The translations under genes and the position numbers were made by a program. A DNA stretch of 64,000 nucleotides, taken from NCBI RefSeq assembly GCF_018141445.1, contig NZ_CP058649.1:2933001-2997000 (forward strand), given 5' to 3'. The notes beneath the pieces are model-generated. The model was not told the origin of the DNA. It was given only the letters and a program-made list of their open reading frames with translations, and searched no databases. This stretch comes from Vallitalea pronyensis (GTDB lineage Bacteria > Bacillota > Clostridia > Lachnospirales > Vallitaleaceae). Within the stretch, counting starts at the first letter, position 1, and each line of letters starts with the position of its first letter. Positions 42,866 through 52,173 of this stretch are shown here, piece by piece.

Positions 42866-44437
42866 ATGCTTGATTTATTCGGAAAAATAGACAAAACGTT
42901 TATTAGAAAAAGAAAACTAAAGGAAATTGATTTTAAACAGCTTGAAGCAATTAATAAGGTGTATTTAAGAGAAGAAACAGCTATCGATCATACGACTTGG
43001 AAAGATTTAGATATGGATAATATCTTTTCAGAAATCAATTATACGGTGACAACACCAGGGGAAGAACGACTTTATAGCTGGTTAAAGAACCCGATGGATA
43101 ATGAGACGGCATTAAAAGAACGTCAGGATTATTTAAGTCATTTTCAGAAGGAATCATCCATATCACAGAAGTTGAGGAAAAAACTTTCTAAGATAAAATA
43201 TTACCCTTATAATTTTAGAGAAATTATGGGGACGGCTTTTTTTGTAAATTATCTTCTGTTAATCATTTTTATACTGCTGTCCTTGACGAACTTGGGTATC
43301 ATTGTCTATTCACTGTCAATTGATATCAATGCTTTTATCTTTCTATTGTTGGTATCAAGTGTGAATATTTTTATTCATTTTCGATTTAATACCAAATATG
43401 GTATACAGCTACAAGCACTGAGTTACTTAATAAAGATTTTGGTGTTTAGCAAAAATAATAAAAAATTTATTCATCAGGTTATGCCTGAATTAGGTGATCG
43501 AATCGATAGGTTAAATGCCCAGTTAAAAGGTATAACCAATAAAGGTGCAGTCTTGTTTCGTGTAGAGGGATTGGATTTACTTGCTGATTATTTTAACATA
43601 GTCTTTTTGATGAAAGAGATAAATTTTTTAATGATATCGCGGCAAGTTAATAAACATAAGGAAGAGATTATGGCATTATACTTATTAATTGGTGAATTGG
43701 ATGCCATATTGAGCATTAATCGATATCGGGAGGATTTAGATTATTATTGTGAACCTATCATAATTGAAAATGAACCTCAGATTAGAATGACGGATATGTA
43801 CCATCCACTTGTGGAGAATCCTATATCCAATTCCATTGAAGTGAATCAGTCCATCGCTATAACAGGATCCAATATGAGTGGTAAATCAACTTTTCTGCGT
43901 AGTATCGGCTTGAATGTACTATTTGCTCAGAGTATATGTACCAGCTTATCCAAAGCTTATAGGTCAACATTCTACCGTTTAATTACGTCCATAAGCCTTA
44001 ATGACGATGTGTTGCAAGGGAAGAGTTATTTCTTATCAGAAGCAGAAGCCATTAAACGCATGGTAGAATTAAAGGATGATGACTATCCATCACTGATCTT
44101 AATTGATGAAGTTTTTAAAGGTACAAACCCTGTGGAACGATTAGCTGCATCCATGGAAATATTGAACACACTAGCAGCAGCCAACACCAAGACATTGGTG
44201 GCAACACATGATTTGCAGATATTACCTGAACTTCACGATTATGACTACTATTATTTCACGGAACATGTAACCAAAGACGCTCTAGAATTTGACTATAAAA
44301 TCAGAAAAGGTATTACGACAACACGGAATGCTGTAAAGATTTTAGCGTTTATTAAGTATCCAGAAGACTTGATTAACAGGATTAATAAGCGTATAGAAGA
44401 GGTGGAATTATCTTATGAAAATGAGAAGGGAGAATGA
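42866..44437 (+). CDS. Membrane-associated MutS-like ATPase
   Basis: A 523-residue protein combining a MutS core/clamp remnant, two membrane helices (about 122-170) and a MutS-type ABC ATPase. Walker A GSNMSGKST is near residue 333, the signature LSEAEAIKRM near 391 and Walker B LILIDEVFKGTNP near 411, then ATHD. No mismatch-recognition domain is present, so it is not a mismatch-repair MutS. Function unknown. ATG 42866 has GTGAGGAAAAG. The DUF3795 gene overlaps its stop. Confidence 0.85.
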   Translation: MLDLFGKIDKTFIRKRKLKEIDFKQLEAINKVYLREETAIDHTTWKDLDMDNIFSEINYTVTTPGEERLYSWLKNPMDNETALKERQDYLSHFQKESSISQKLRKKLSKIKYYPYNFREIMGTAFFVNYLLLIIFILLSLTNLGIIVYSLSIDINAFIFLLLVSSVNIFIHFRFNTKYGIQLQALSYLIKILVFSKNNKKFIHQVMPELGDRIDRLNAQLKGITNKGAVLFRVEGLDLLADYFNIVFLMKEINFLMISRQVNKHKEEIMALYLLIGELDAILSINRYREDLDYYCEPIIIENEPQIRMTDMYHPLVENPISNSIEVNQSIAITGSNMSGKSTFLRSIGLNVLFAQSICTSLSKAYRSTFYRLITSISLNDDVLQGKSYFLSEAEAIKRMVELKDDDYPSLILIDEVFKGTNPVERLAASMEILNTLAAANTKTLVATHDLQILPELHDYDYYYFTEHVTKDALEFDYKIRKGITTTRNAVKILAFIKYPEDLINRINKRIEEVELSYENEKGE

Positions 44438-44442
44438 TCTTA

Positions 44443-44745
44443 ATGAATCCTGTCCTTGGTGTTTGTGGGTGTATATGCAGTGAATGTGATTTATTTAATA
44501 ACGATTGTAAAGGGTGTCATGCAGTTGAGGGTGTAGCCTGTTGGCTGCATGATGTAGGTCTTGATGTTTGCGATTTTTATGCATGTTGTAAAAAGGATAA
44601 ACACTTGCAGCATTGTGGTGAATGTCAAGAGATCCCTTGCAGTAAGTTTTGGGCTAATAAAAATCCTGAGTGGACGAAAGAGGAACATCAACAGATTGTT
44701 CAAGACCGTGTGGATCTGCTTAGGGGATTGATTAATGAGGGTTAA
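44443..44745 (+). CDS. Cysteine-rich DUF3795 family protein
   Basis: A 100-residue protein of the DUF3795 type, marked by VCGCICSECDLF at the N-terminus, CKGCHAVEG, CDFYACCKK, HCGECQEIPC and a final FWANKNP region. The spaced cysteines suggest a zinc or iron-sulfur site; biochemical role unknown. ATG 44443 is preferred over ATG 44434, which lies too close to GGGAG. It partly overlaps the next gene's upstream frame and follows the MutS-like gene without a gap. Confidence 0.85.
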   Translation: MNPVLGVCGCICSECDLFNNDCKGCHAVEGVACWLHDVGLDVCDFYACCKKDKHLQHCGECQEIPCSKFWANKNPEWTKEEHQQIVQDRVDLLRGLINEG

Positions 44746-44746
44746 G

Positions 44747-45319
44747 ATGAAAAAACGATTGAAGGTTTACATAGGGTTAGTGGTGTTGGCGTTAATTTGT
44801 AATAGTGTCTATTTTTTGTATCCATCCAGAAGAGCTGTATTTGATTATAATCGATATACGGTTACAGAGTCTGGTCTGTATAAAGAGCCTTTGTGTGTTA
44901 CAATACATCCTAATCAATATCCTTTTGAAGCATATGGTAAACACGAGATAAATCAGTTAATCCACCATGCCCATAGTACAGATATTTGCCTGTCAGAAAT
45001 AAGATTTGATGATGAGAGAGTAACCATCAGAATTGATAGCAACATAAAATGGTCATTCTCTGAAGGAGAATGTTTGCTTCAAGGGCAACATTATATTAAT
45101 GACCAAGGTACTCCATGTACCGTTAGTTCATTTGCAAGTTATACAATTGTTAATGAAAAGGGTGAAAATGCGGATTATACTCAATGTGGTGGAGGTCCTA
45201 ATGATTTAATCAGCTTTACATATGACAAGGATGAATTTTACAAACACGATTCACTAACGTTTAATTTTGGAGGCTATTATCTTCATCGATATAAGTTGAA
45301 ACCGTTGAAGATACTATAG
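44747..45319 (+). CDS. Membrane-anchored extracytoplasmic protein of unknown function
   Basis: Not recognised. A 190-residue protein with one N-terminal membrane helix (about 6-24) and a beta-rich outside part containing four cysteines (LCVTIH, ICLSE, ECLLQG, PCTV) and a CGGGPND turn near 143. ATG 44747 follows a TGAGGGTTAAG site inside the end of the DUF3795 gene. It is the last gene of the SDR-MutS-DUF3795 series and converges with a candidate small gene on the other strand. Confidence 0.6.
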   Translation: MKKRLKVYIGLVVLALICNSVYFLYPSRRAVFDYNRYTVTESGLYKEPLCVTIHPNQYPFEAYGKHEINQLIHHAHSTDICLSEIRFDDERVTIRIDSNIKWSFSEGECLLQGQHYINDQGTPCTVSSFASYTIVNEKGENADYTQCGGGPNDLISFTYDKDEFYKHDSLTFNFGGYYLHRYKLKPLKIL

Positions 45320-45323
45320 GGAA

Positions 45324-45407
45324 TTAACGGCTAACTTCGTTTGGTGCTAAAAACCCATATACATAGGCATATACAATGATTATAATAATAAATTGAAAAG
45401 TTACCAT
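45324..45407 (-). CDS. Candidate 27-residue single-helix membrane peptide
   Basis: Read on the minus strand: ATG 45407, stop TAA at 45324. The peptide is MVTFQF followed by Ile-Ile-Ile-Ile-Ile, VYAYVYGFL and a polar end APNEVSR: one membrane helix. AGAGGTG stands six to eight bases before the ATG. The start lies at the edge of a 14-bp perfect stem (45393-45406 with 45420-45433) whose loop contains the ribosome site, so translation could be gated. It is too short for usual annotation. Small sporulation or toxin-like membrane peptides have this form, but no family was recognised. Confidence 0.4.
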   Translation of the reverse strand: MVTFQFIIIIIVYAYVYGFLAPNEVSR

Positions 45408-45433
45408 GAGACACCTCTTTGGTAACTTTTCAA
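45393..45433. promoter_or_regulatory. Perfect 14-bp hairpin enclosing the small peptide's ribosome site
   Basis: TTGAAAAGTTACCA at 45393-45406 pairs with TGGTAACTTTTCAA at 45420-45433. On the minus strand the loop contains AGAGGTGTCTC. Confidence 0.75.
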
Positions 45434-45698
45434 GTTGTAAGCGGGGAAATCGTATTAGTTTTATGATATGCTTGATTAGTTATCCTCTTATTAGGCAACT
45501 AGAGCTATAGACTGATAGAATGAAAAGTAAGCAATGACCAATAAGAAAGTAACAGGCATATTTATTGCTCTTGATGAATACAAAAGAGGTAAGATTAAAT
45601 ATTCATTAGATGGTGGAGAGTAGGGGAAAAGTCCCTTGCAATAATATGCCAAAAGGGTTAAAATATAACATGCATAGAGGGAAAGGGGATAAGAATGG

Positions 45699-46571
45699 AT
45701 GTCATTTGTTGAAGCAATTATTATGGGGGTTATACAAGGGCTTACTGAATTTTTACCTGTTAGCAGTTCGGGACATCTGGCAATTACAAGAAACATTTTG
45801 GGACTAGAACTGGATAGCATATTATTTGAAGTGTTATTACATATGGGTACACTGGTAGCTATTGTAGCTGTTTATTATAAAGATGTGCTGGAACTTATAG
45901 CTGGCGGGTTCAGTATTATCGGAGGATGTATTAGGTACATCTATATTAAGGGAAGTAATATGATCTTGCATCATAATCGAAAAGTACCTCCCATCATTAA
46001 CCATGAACATCAGAAATTTGTGATGCTTATTATTGTTGCAAGTATACCAACAGCAATTATTGGTTTACTATTGGAAAATACCATTACAAAAGCATTTAAT
46101 ATATTATTAATACCGGGTATATGTCTGCTCATAACAGGCGGCTTATTGTATACAACCAATAAAATACCCTCAGGGTCAAAAAAAGAAGGGAAGACTACTT
46201 ACAAGGATGCTGCCCTTGTTGGTGTATTTCAAGGACTAGCAGGACTCCCAGGTATATCAAGGTCTGGATCAACCATTGTAGCTGGCTTATTAAGAGGATT
46301 TAACAAAGAATTTGCCGTAAAATTCTCATTCCTCATGTCCTTACCAGCTGTTATTGGGGCCATGCTTTTACAATTAAAAGATATGACACTTCGTACCATA
46401 CCATCGGTTATTACCGCTCCTTATCTTGCAGGGACAGCTATATCAGCATTGGTTGGCTATATATGTATCAAGTTTTTAATACGATTAATTAAGCAAAATA
46501 AACTACATTATTTTGCTTACTATTGTTTTGCTGTAGGTCTTATTGTGATTGGGGCTTACTTTATCATGTAA
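45699..46571 (+). CDS. uppP: Undecaprenyl-diphosphate phosphatase
   Basis: Recycles the undecaprenyl carrier lipid at the membrane for wall synthesis; overexpression gives bacitracin tolerance. The 290-residue polytopic protein has both BacA/UppP motifs: GLTEFLPVSSSGHL near residue 14 (catalytic Glu) and GLAGLPGISRSGST near 180 (catalytic Arg/Ser). An insertion loop near 75-105 is longer than in short orthologues. ATG 45699 follows AAGGGGATAAG. Followed 64 bp later by ftsK. Confidence 0.94.
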   Translation: MSFVEAIIMGVIQGLTEFLPVSSSGHLAITRNILGLELDSILFEVLLHMGTLVAIVAVYYKDVLELIAGGFSIIGGCIRYIYIKGSNMILHHNRKVPPIINHEHQKFVMLIIVASIPTAIIGLLLENTITKAFNILLIPGICLLITGGLLYTTNKIPSGSKKEGKTTYKDAALVGVFQGLAGLPGISRSGSTIVAGLLRGFNKEFAVKFSFLMSLPAVIGAMLLQLKDMTLRTIPSVITAPYLAGTAISALVGYICIKFLIRLIKQNKLHYFAYYCFAVGLIVIGAYFIM

Positions 46572-46634
46572 GTACGCCTAAGATATGCAAAAAGACAACT
46601 GACTGAATGATAGGATTTTTAAGGGGGGGACAAT

Positions 46635-49079
46635 GTGGCACCAAAGAAAAAAACATCATCCACAACGAAGAAAAAAACGACAAAAAAAACAACGAGAAAT
46701 CATAAAAAAAACACGGAAATGAGTACTCTCCAATACGAAATAATTGTCCTATCTGTTTTTGCATGTTCATTGTTTTTATGTATCAGCGTTTATCTGAACC
46801 AAGCAGGTGAAGTAGGGAAATTTATTAATAATCTATTATTCGGATTATTTGGTATTGGAGCTTATTTAATTCCCTTACTTATTATCATAGCATCCTTTCT
46901 CAAGCTATTTAATAAGGGTAATCAATTATTGAATAATCGCATCTATTTAGGTGGGGTTCTCGTATTTACAATATCAATAAGTGCACATGTGTTATATATG
47001 AAGGATGCATATGTACTTAAAATCAACGGTGCCAAGCAATTTTTTGAAATCATGGCTTATTATTACAAAAACTCAATGAGTCGTGTTGGTGGCGGTTTTG
47101 TTGGTGGTTTATTCGGTGATTTAATGGTTCTATTTATAGGTTCTATTGGTACCTATATTGTATTAATTCTTGGCTGCATTATTTTGGTTACGTTATTAAC
47201 GGAAAAATCCCTTTTCACATTTCTTAAGTTGTTGGGTATACGTATAAAACAAGCATTGGGGCAAGCCTTTGAGAAGTCAAAAGAAGCAAGAGAACGTATG
47301 GCAGAAGAATATAGAAAAGAAGAGGAAGAAAGCAAAGAAGAAGACGATGATGAAGCCATTCATGTTTTAAAAAGAAGAGGTTTCTTAGAAAAAGTAACAC
47401 TCCGTATAGATGACACAGAGATTGACCACATGGAAGAAGAGGCAGAAGAAGCAGAAGAAACTAATCATCCTATCGTTGAAGAAAAATATGTACCAAAAGA
47501 AGAACCTGTAATTGTTCAAGAAACAAAAACGGAAGCTAAAACGACCACATCAACGAAGGAATCTCCTGAACCGTTAGTGGAAAACATTCAGATAGAAAAT
47601 GAAGTAAAATTAGCCTATACATTCCCATCCATTGATTTATTAAAGAAAAATCCTGTTGGAGGACATAAGGGTTCTAAGAGTGCTATTCTAAAAAATGCAG
47701 ATAAATTAGAAAAGACTTTGGAGAGTTTTGGTGTAAGAGCCAAAGTGTTAAACGTCAGTTGCGGACCAACCGTTACCCGTTATGAGTTACAACCTGAACA
47801 AGGTGTAAAAGTAAGTAAAATTGTATCCTTAGCCGATGATATTGCCTTGAATCTAGCGGCATCAGGTATTCGTATTGAAGCACCAATTCCAGGTAAGTCA
47901 GCAGTTGGTATAGAGGTACCTAATAAAGAAGTAAGTTCGGTTTTCTTACGTGAAACCATTGACACAGATGAGTTTAAACAATTCCCATCTAACGTGGCCT
48001 TTGCTCTTGGAAAAGATATTGCAGGAAAAGTTATCGTTGCAGATATCGGACGGATGCCTCACATGCTCATAGCAGGGGCAACAGGGTCTGGTAAGAGTGT
48101 ATGTATTAATACCCTTATTACCAGTCTCATCTATAAATCCAGTCCTAATGATGTCAAATTGGTAATGATTGATCCAAAAGTCGTTGAGTTAAGCGTGTAC
48201 AATGGTATTCCACACCTTCTCATACCTGTTGTAACAGATCCTAAAAAAGCAGCAGGAGCACTTAATTGGGCAGTTAGTGAGATGTCCGATCGTTATAAAC
48301 TATTTGCAGCATCGAATGTACGGGATATAAAAGGGTATAATAAACTTGTTCATAAAACAGGAGAAGGTACCACATTACCTCAGATTGTTATCATAGTAGA
48401 CGAGCTTGCAGACCTGATGATGGTTGCACCTAATGATGTGGAAGATGCTATATGTCGATTAGCACAGATGGCAAGGGCGGCAGGCATCCATCTAATTATT
48501 GCTACTCAAAGACCTTCTGTGGATGTTATCACAGGTCTTATTAAAGCCAATATACCATCAAGAATTGCCTTTTCAGTGTCATCAGGAACAGACTCACGTA
48601 CCATTATTGATATGAATGGTGCAGAAAAATTATTAGGTAAAGGAGATATGCTCTTCTACCCAGTGGGGATGCAGAAACCACTGAGGGTACAAGGTGCATT
48701 CATTTCTGATAAAGAAGTCGAACACATTGTAGCATTCCTAAAAGAGAGTGCTAACGAAGAGACTTCCTATAACGATAAAATTTTAGACCAGATTTCTACA
48801 GACAAATCGGCAATCAATGGACAAGAAGATAAAGATGCTTACTATGGTGAGGCTCTTGAATTGGTTATCGATAAGCAAAAAGCCTCAGCATCCATGATTC
48901 AGAGAAGATTTAGAGTAGGTTACAACCGGGCGGCACGTATTGTTGACCAACTACACGATGCTGGTATAGTCGGTGGCGAAGAAGGCAGTAAGCCCCGTAA
49001 GGTACTTATTACAAAAGAGGAATACGAGGTCATGAAAAGTGAAGCATCAGCAACATCAGAGGGTGATACCAATCCTTAA
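46635..49079 (+). CDS. ftsK: DNA translocase FtsK/SpoIIIE
   Basis: Pumps DNA through the septum at division and into the forespore. The 814-residue protein has a basic N-terminus, four or five membrane helices (about 33-190), an acidic linker rich in Glu (about 205-320), the motor domain with Walker A GATGSGKS near 480 and Walker B VDELADLM near 588, ATQRPSVDVITG near 630, and a C-terminal gamma winged helix (about 735-800) for KOPS/SRS sites. GTG 46635 is used after AAGGGGGGGACAAT. Length fits SpoIIIE. Confidence 0.95.
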   Translation: MAPKKKTSSTTKKKTTKKTTRNHKKNTEMSTLQYEIIVLSVFACSLFLCISVYLNQAGEVGKFINNLLFGLFGIGAYLIPLLIIIASFLKLFNKGNQLLNNRIYLGGVLVFTISISAHVLYMKDAYVLKINGAKQFFEIMAYYYKNSMSRVGGGFVGGLFGDLMVLFIGSIGTYIVLILGCIILVTLLTEKSLFTFLKLLGIRIKQALGQAFEKSKEARERMAEEYRKEEEESKEEDDDEAIHVLKRRGFLEKVTLRIDDTEIDHMEEEAEEAEETNHPIVEEKYVPKEEPVIVQETKTEAKTTTSTKESPEPLVENIQIENEVKLAYTFPSIDLLKKNPVGGHKGSKSAILKNADKLEKTLESFGVRAKVLNVSCGPTVTRYELQPEQGVKVSKIVSLADDIALNLAASGIRIEAPIPGKSAVGIEVPNKEVSSVFLRETIDTDEFKQFPSNVAFALGKDIAGKVIVADIGRMPHMLIAGATGSGKSVCINTLITSLIYKSSPNDVKLVMIDPKVVELSVYNGIPHLLIPVVTDPKKAAGALNWAVSEMSDRYKLFAASNVRDIKGYNKLVHKTGEGTTLPQIVIIVDELADLMMVAPNDVEDAICRLAQMARAAGIHLIIATQRPSVDVITGLIKANIPSRIAFSVSSGTDSRTIIDMNGAEKLLGKGDMLFYPVGMQKPLRVQGAFISDKEVEHIVAFLKESANEETSYNDKILDQISTDKSAINGQEDKDAYYGEALELVIDKQKASASMIQRRFRVGYNRAARIVDQLHDAGIVGGEEGSKPRKVLITKEEYEVMKSEASATSEGDTNP

Positions 49080-49121
49080 TAAGAGGTGTTAGTACATTCA
49101 GACGGGAGAAAGGAGATTATC

Positions 49122-50792
49122 ATGAAGACAGATATTCAAATTGCTAACGAAGCGAACTTAGAACACATTAGTACCATTGCAGAGAAACTTGGTATGACAG
49201 AAGATGATATTGAATTTTACGGGAAGTACAAGGCAAAATTATCCGATGAATTATGGGAAAAGGTTAAAGACAACGAGGATGGCAAATTAGTATTGGTAAC
49301 AGCCATCAACCCTACACCAGCAGGCGAAGGCAAAACAACCACTACGGTAGGTTTAGGTCAAGCCATGGGTAAACTGGGTAAAAATGCTATCATTGCTCTT
49401 CGTGAACCATCTCTTGGTCCATGTATGGGTATAAAAGGTGGTGCAGCTGGTGGCGGTTATGCACAAGTGGTACCTATGGAGGATATTAATTTACATTTTA
49501 CAGGTGATATTCATGCAGTAAGCATCGCCCATAACCTTTTATCAGCTATGCTTGATAACCATCTTCAACAAGGTAATGTTCTGGGAATTGACCCAAGACA
49601 GATCATCTGGAAGCGGGTTGTGGACATGAACGACCGTGCTCTTAGAAGTATTATTGTAGGTCTTGGTGGTAAGATGCAAGGTGTACCTCGAGAAGACGGT
49701 TTTATGATATCTGTTGCATCAGAAGTCATGGCGATTTTATGTCTGGCTGAAGATATTGCTGATCTTAAGGAACGATTAGGTCAAATTGTGGTGGCTTATT
49801 CTTATGAGGGTAAACCCATTACTGCTGGTGATTTAAAAGCTCAAGGTGCCATGGCTGCATTATTAAAAGATGCTGTCAAACCTAACTTAGTACAAACACT
49901 TGAAAATACACCAGCAATTATGCACGGTGGTCCATTTGCGAATATTGCTCACGGATGTAATAGTATTCGAGCAACGAAATTAGCGCTTAAGTTAAGTGAT
50001 ATTGTCATTACAGAAGCTGGGTTCGGTGCTGATTTAGGTGCTGAGAAATTCTTGGATATCAAATGTCGTAAAGGCAATCTTCATCCAGATGCCATTGTAA
50101 TCGTCGCTACCATTCGTGCCCTTAAGTACAATGGCGGCGTTAAGAAAGATGCATTATCTGAAGAAAATGTAGAAGCTGTAGATGCTGGTTTTGTTAACTT
50201 AGAAAAGCATATTGAGAATTTACAGCAATACCATGTACCCATTGTGGTGACACTCAATTCTTTTATAACCGATTCTGAAAAAGAAATTAACCTGGTAAAA
50301 GAAAAATGTGAAGCCATGGGTTGTGAGTTTGCTCTATCAGAAGTATGGGCAAAAGGTGGGGAAGGTGGTATTTCCTTAGCGAAAAAAGTCATCCATACCC
50401 TTGAAACAAAGGAAAGTCACTTCCAGCCATTATATGATGAACAAGATACCATTGAAGAAAAAGTATCATCTGTGGCTCAGAAGATCTACGGTGCCAATGA
50501 CGTGCATTATACAGCTAAAGCCAAAAAAGCTATTAAGAAAATAGTAGAAATGGGATTAGATAAACTGCCTATATGTATAGCGAAAACACAGTATTCATTC
50601 TCTGATAATCCCAAATTACTAGGAAGACCTGAAGGATTTGATATAACGGTACGGGAAGCCCGTGTTTCGGCAGGAGCTGGTTTTATCGTTCTAATAACAG
50701 GTAATGTGATGACCATGCCTGGATTACCTAAGAAACCTTCAGCAGAAGACATTGATGTGGATCATGAAGGCAATATAACAGGATTATTCTAA
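49122..50792 (+). CDS. fhs: Formate-tetrahydrofolate ligase
   Basis: Makes 10-formyltetrahydrofolate from formate, THF and ATP. The 556-residue length is standard. Seen: nucleotide loop [14 protein letters not shown] near residue 65, [21 protein letters not shown] region near 93, [11 protein letters not shown] near 127, GFGADLG near 305 and the C-terminal VSAGAGF. ATG 49122 has AGAAAGGAG; the ATG-like frame extension to 49086 is unsupported. It is near-adjacent to folD, so this region runs the folate one-carbon branch. Confidence 0.97.
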   Translation: MKTDIQIANEANLEHISTIAEKLGMTEDDIEFYGKYKAKLSDELWEKVKDNEDGKLVLVTAINPTPAGEGKTTTTVGLGQAMGKLGKNAIIALREPSLGPCMGIKGGAAGGGYAQVVPMEDINLHFTGDIHAVSIAHNLLSAMLDNHLQQGNVLGIDPRQIIWKRVVDMNDRALRSIIVGLGGKMQGVPREDGFMISVASEVMAILCLAEDIADLKERLGQIVVAYSYEGKPITAGDLKAQGAMAALLKDAVKPNLVQTLENTPAIMHGGPFANIAHGCNSIRATKLALKLSDIVITEAGFGADLGAEKFLDIKCRKGNLHPDAIVIVATIRALKYNGGVKKDALSEENVEAVDAGFVNLEKHIENLQQYHVPIVVTLNSFITDSEKEINLVKEKCEAMGCEFALSEVWAKGGEGGISLAKKVIHTLETKESHFQPLYDEQDTIEEKVSSVAQKIYGANDVHYTAKAKKAIKKIVEMGLDKLPICIAKTQYSFSDNPKLLGRPEGFDITVREARVSAGAGFIVLITGNVMTMPGLPKKPSAEDIDVDHEGNITGLF

Positions 50793-50809
50793 TAAAACAC
50801 ATGTAAGTT

Positions 50810-50988
50810 GGGGCTGTCTCATAAAAGTAAAATAACGTCAATATCGTAGGCAACTATAAGAGATTAAGCGTAAAGCGCAGCCATGGACGGCGGAGCGCAG
50901 ACCCTCTAAATACGGACGTTTAGGGGTCTGAAAAGCTTAACCTCTTATAGTTGCCAAAAACTTCTAGCCAACTTTTATGATTCAGCCC
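50810..50988. mobile_element. MITE-like long imperfect palindrome between fhs and folD
   Basis: About 180 bp of nested inverted repeats. Outer arms: GGGCTGTCTCATAAAAGT (from 50811) and ACTTTTATGATTCAGCCC (50971-50988). Inner arms: GGCAACTATAAGAG at 50849-50862 and CTCTTATAGTTGCC at 50942-50955, perfect over 14 bp. Centre: AGACCC-CTAAA with TTTAG-GGGTCT. No open frame. The whole can fold as one hairpin. It resembles a non-autonomous transposon remnant; it could instead be a large transcript-end structure. Confidence 0.6.
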
Positions 50989-51014
50989 TATTAAAGATAA
51001 AAGGGAGGCATTAT

Positions 51015-51863
51015 ATGAGTATTTTAATTGATGGAAGAAAGACATCTGGTATCATTAAGGATGAATTGAGAGATCAAGTAATGGATTTAAAAAAACAAGG
51101 TATTGAGCCTACATTAGCTGTTGTATTAGTAGGTGAGGACCCTGCATCACAGGTTTATGTAAAACATAAAAAGAAAGCTTGTGAATATGTGGGTGTTCGT
51201 TCACTATCTTATGAATTACCTGCTGAAACAACAGAAGAAGAACTTCTTGAACTTATTGCTACATTAAATGGTAGAGACGATGTCCACGGGATTTTGGTAC
51301 AATTACCATTGCCTAAGCAGATTAATGAGGAAAAAGTATTATTAGCCATAGACCCTATAAAAGATGTGGATGGATTCCACCCCATAAGCGTTGGTAATCT
51401 CAGCATAGGAAGAGACGGATTTGTGTCTTGTACACCTGCAGGGATTATTGAACTATTAAAACGCTATGATATCCCTATTCAAGGGCAAAACTGCGTTGTC
51501 ATTGGTAGAAGCAACATTGTAGGTAAGCCTGTATCCATGCTCTTATTACGGGAGAGCGGAACAGTTACCATCTGTCATTCAAAAACGAGAGATTTGCCTG
51601 GTGTCTGTAAGAAGGCTGATATTCTTGTGGTAGCCATTGGTCGACCTAATTTTGTCACAAAAGACTTTGTAAAAGAAGGTGCTACCATTATTGATGTAGG
51701 GATGAATCGTCTTGAAAATGGTAAGCTATGTGGTGACGTAGCCTATGACGAATGTGCTGAGATTGCAGGGGCTATCACACCTGTTCCTCGGGGTGTAGGT
51801 CCCATGACCATTGCTATGTTAATGAAAAATTGTGTTGAGGCAGCGAGTAAGAGCTTATCCTAG
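51015..51863 (+). CDS. folD: Bifunctional methylene-THF dehydrogenase / methenyl-THF cyclohydrolase
   Basis: Interconverts 5,10-methylene-, methenyl- and 10-formyl-THF with NADP. The 282-residue protein contains the catalytic Tyr-Lys pair in VYVKHKKKACEYVG near 50, LVQLPLPKQI near 96, DVDGFHP near 119, GRSNIVGKP near 163 and the C-terminal PVPRGVGPMT. ATG 51015 follows AAGGGAGGC. Works with fhs just upstream. Confidence 0.97.
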   Translation: MSILIDGRKTSGIIKDELRDQVMDLKKQGIEPTLAVVLVGEDPASQVYVKHKKKACEYVGVRSLSYELPAETTEEELLELIATLNGRDDVHGILVQLPLPKQINEEKVLLAIDPIKDVDGFHPISVGNLSIGRDGFVSCTPAGIIELLKRYDIPIQGQNCVVIGRSNIVGKPVSMLLLRESGTVTICHSKTRDLPGVCKKADILVVAIGRPNFVTKDFVKEGATIIDVGMNRLENGKLCGDVAYDECAEIAGAITPVPRGVGPMTIAMLMKNCVEAASKSLS

Positions 51864-52173
51864 TATTCGTAACATGTAAAATAGGTAGTATTTGATAAGA
51901 TATATTTCATTTAAACGAGACATGTAAGCAAAGTAATAATTTTAATAAAAAGTGTGAATCATCTATGTATGCCTAGAACGTAAATAGGATAATGTAATAG
52001 ATAGGTTAACACTTTTATTTTTTTACAGTAAGTGCTAGAAAATAGTGGGTATTTAGTGTATAATCATGTCAGGTCATCTTCTATAGTAAGCTTGACCGTT
52101 TTCTTGGTTTAGGATAGCCAGTTAACCAATGAATGGATTATCATCAATAATTGACATAGAAGGAGTGTTCTTA

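Larger units (their letters stand above)
45320..45698. other. Intergenic region before uppP
   Basis: About 380 bp. It carries a 14-bp perfect inverted repeat at 45393-45433 and a candidate 27-residue minus-strand gene at 45324-45407. No terminator with a plus-strand T run was found. A weak uppP ribosome site is at about 45684. Confidence 0.5.

Noticed and set aside
45393..45433. Reading the 14-bp hairpin as the terminator of the upstream plus-strand gene
   Set aside because: No T run follows on the plus strand, and the loop contains a minus-strand ribosome site.
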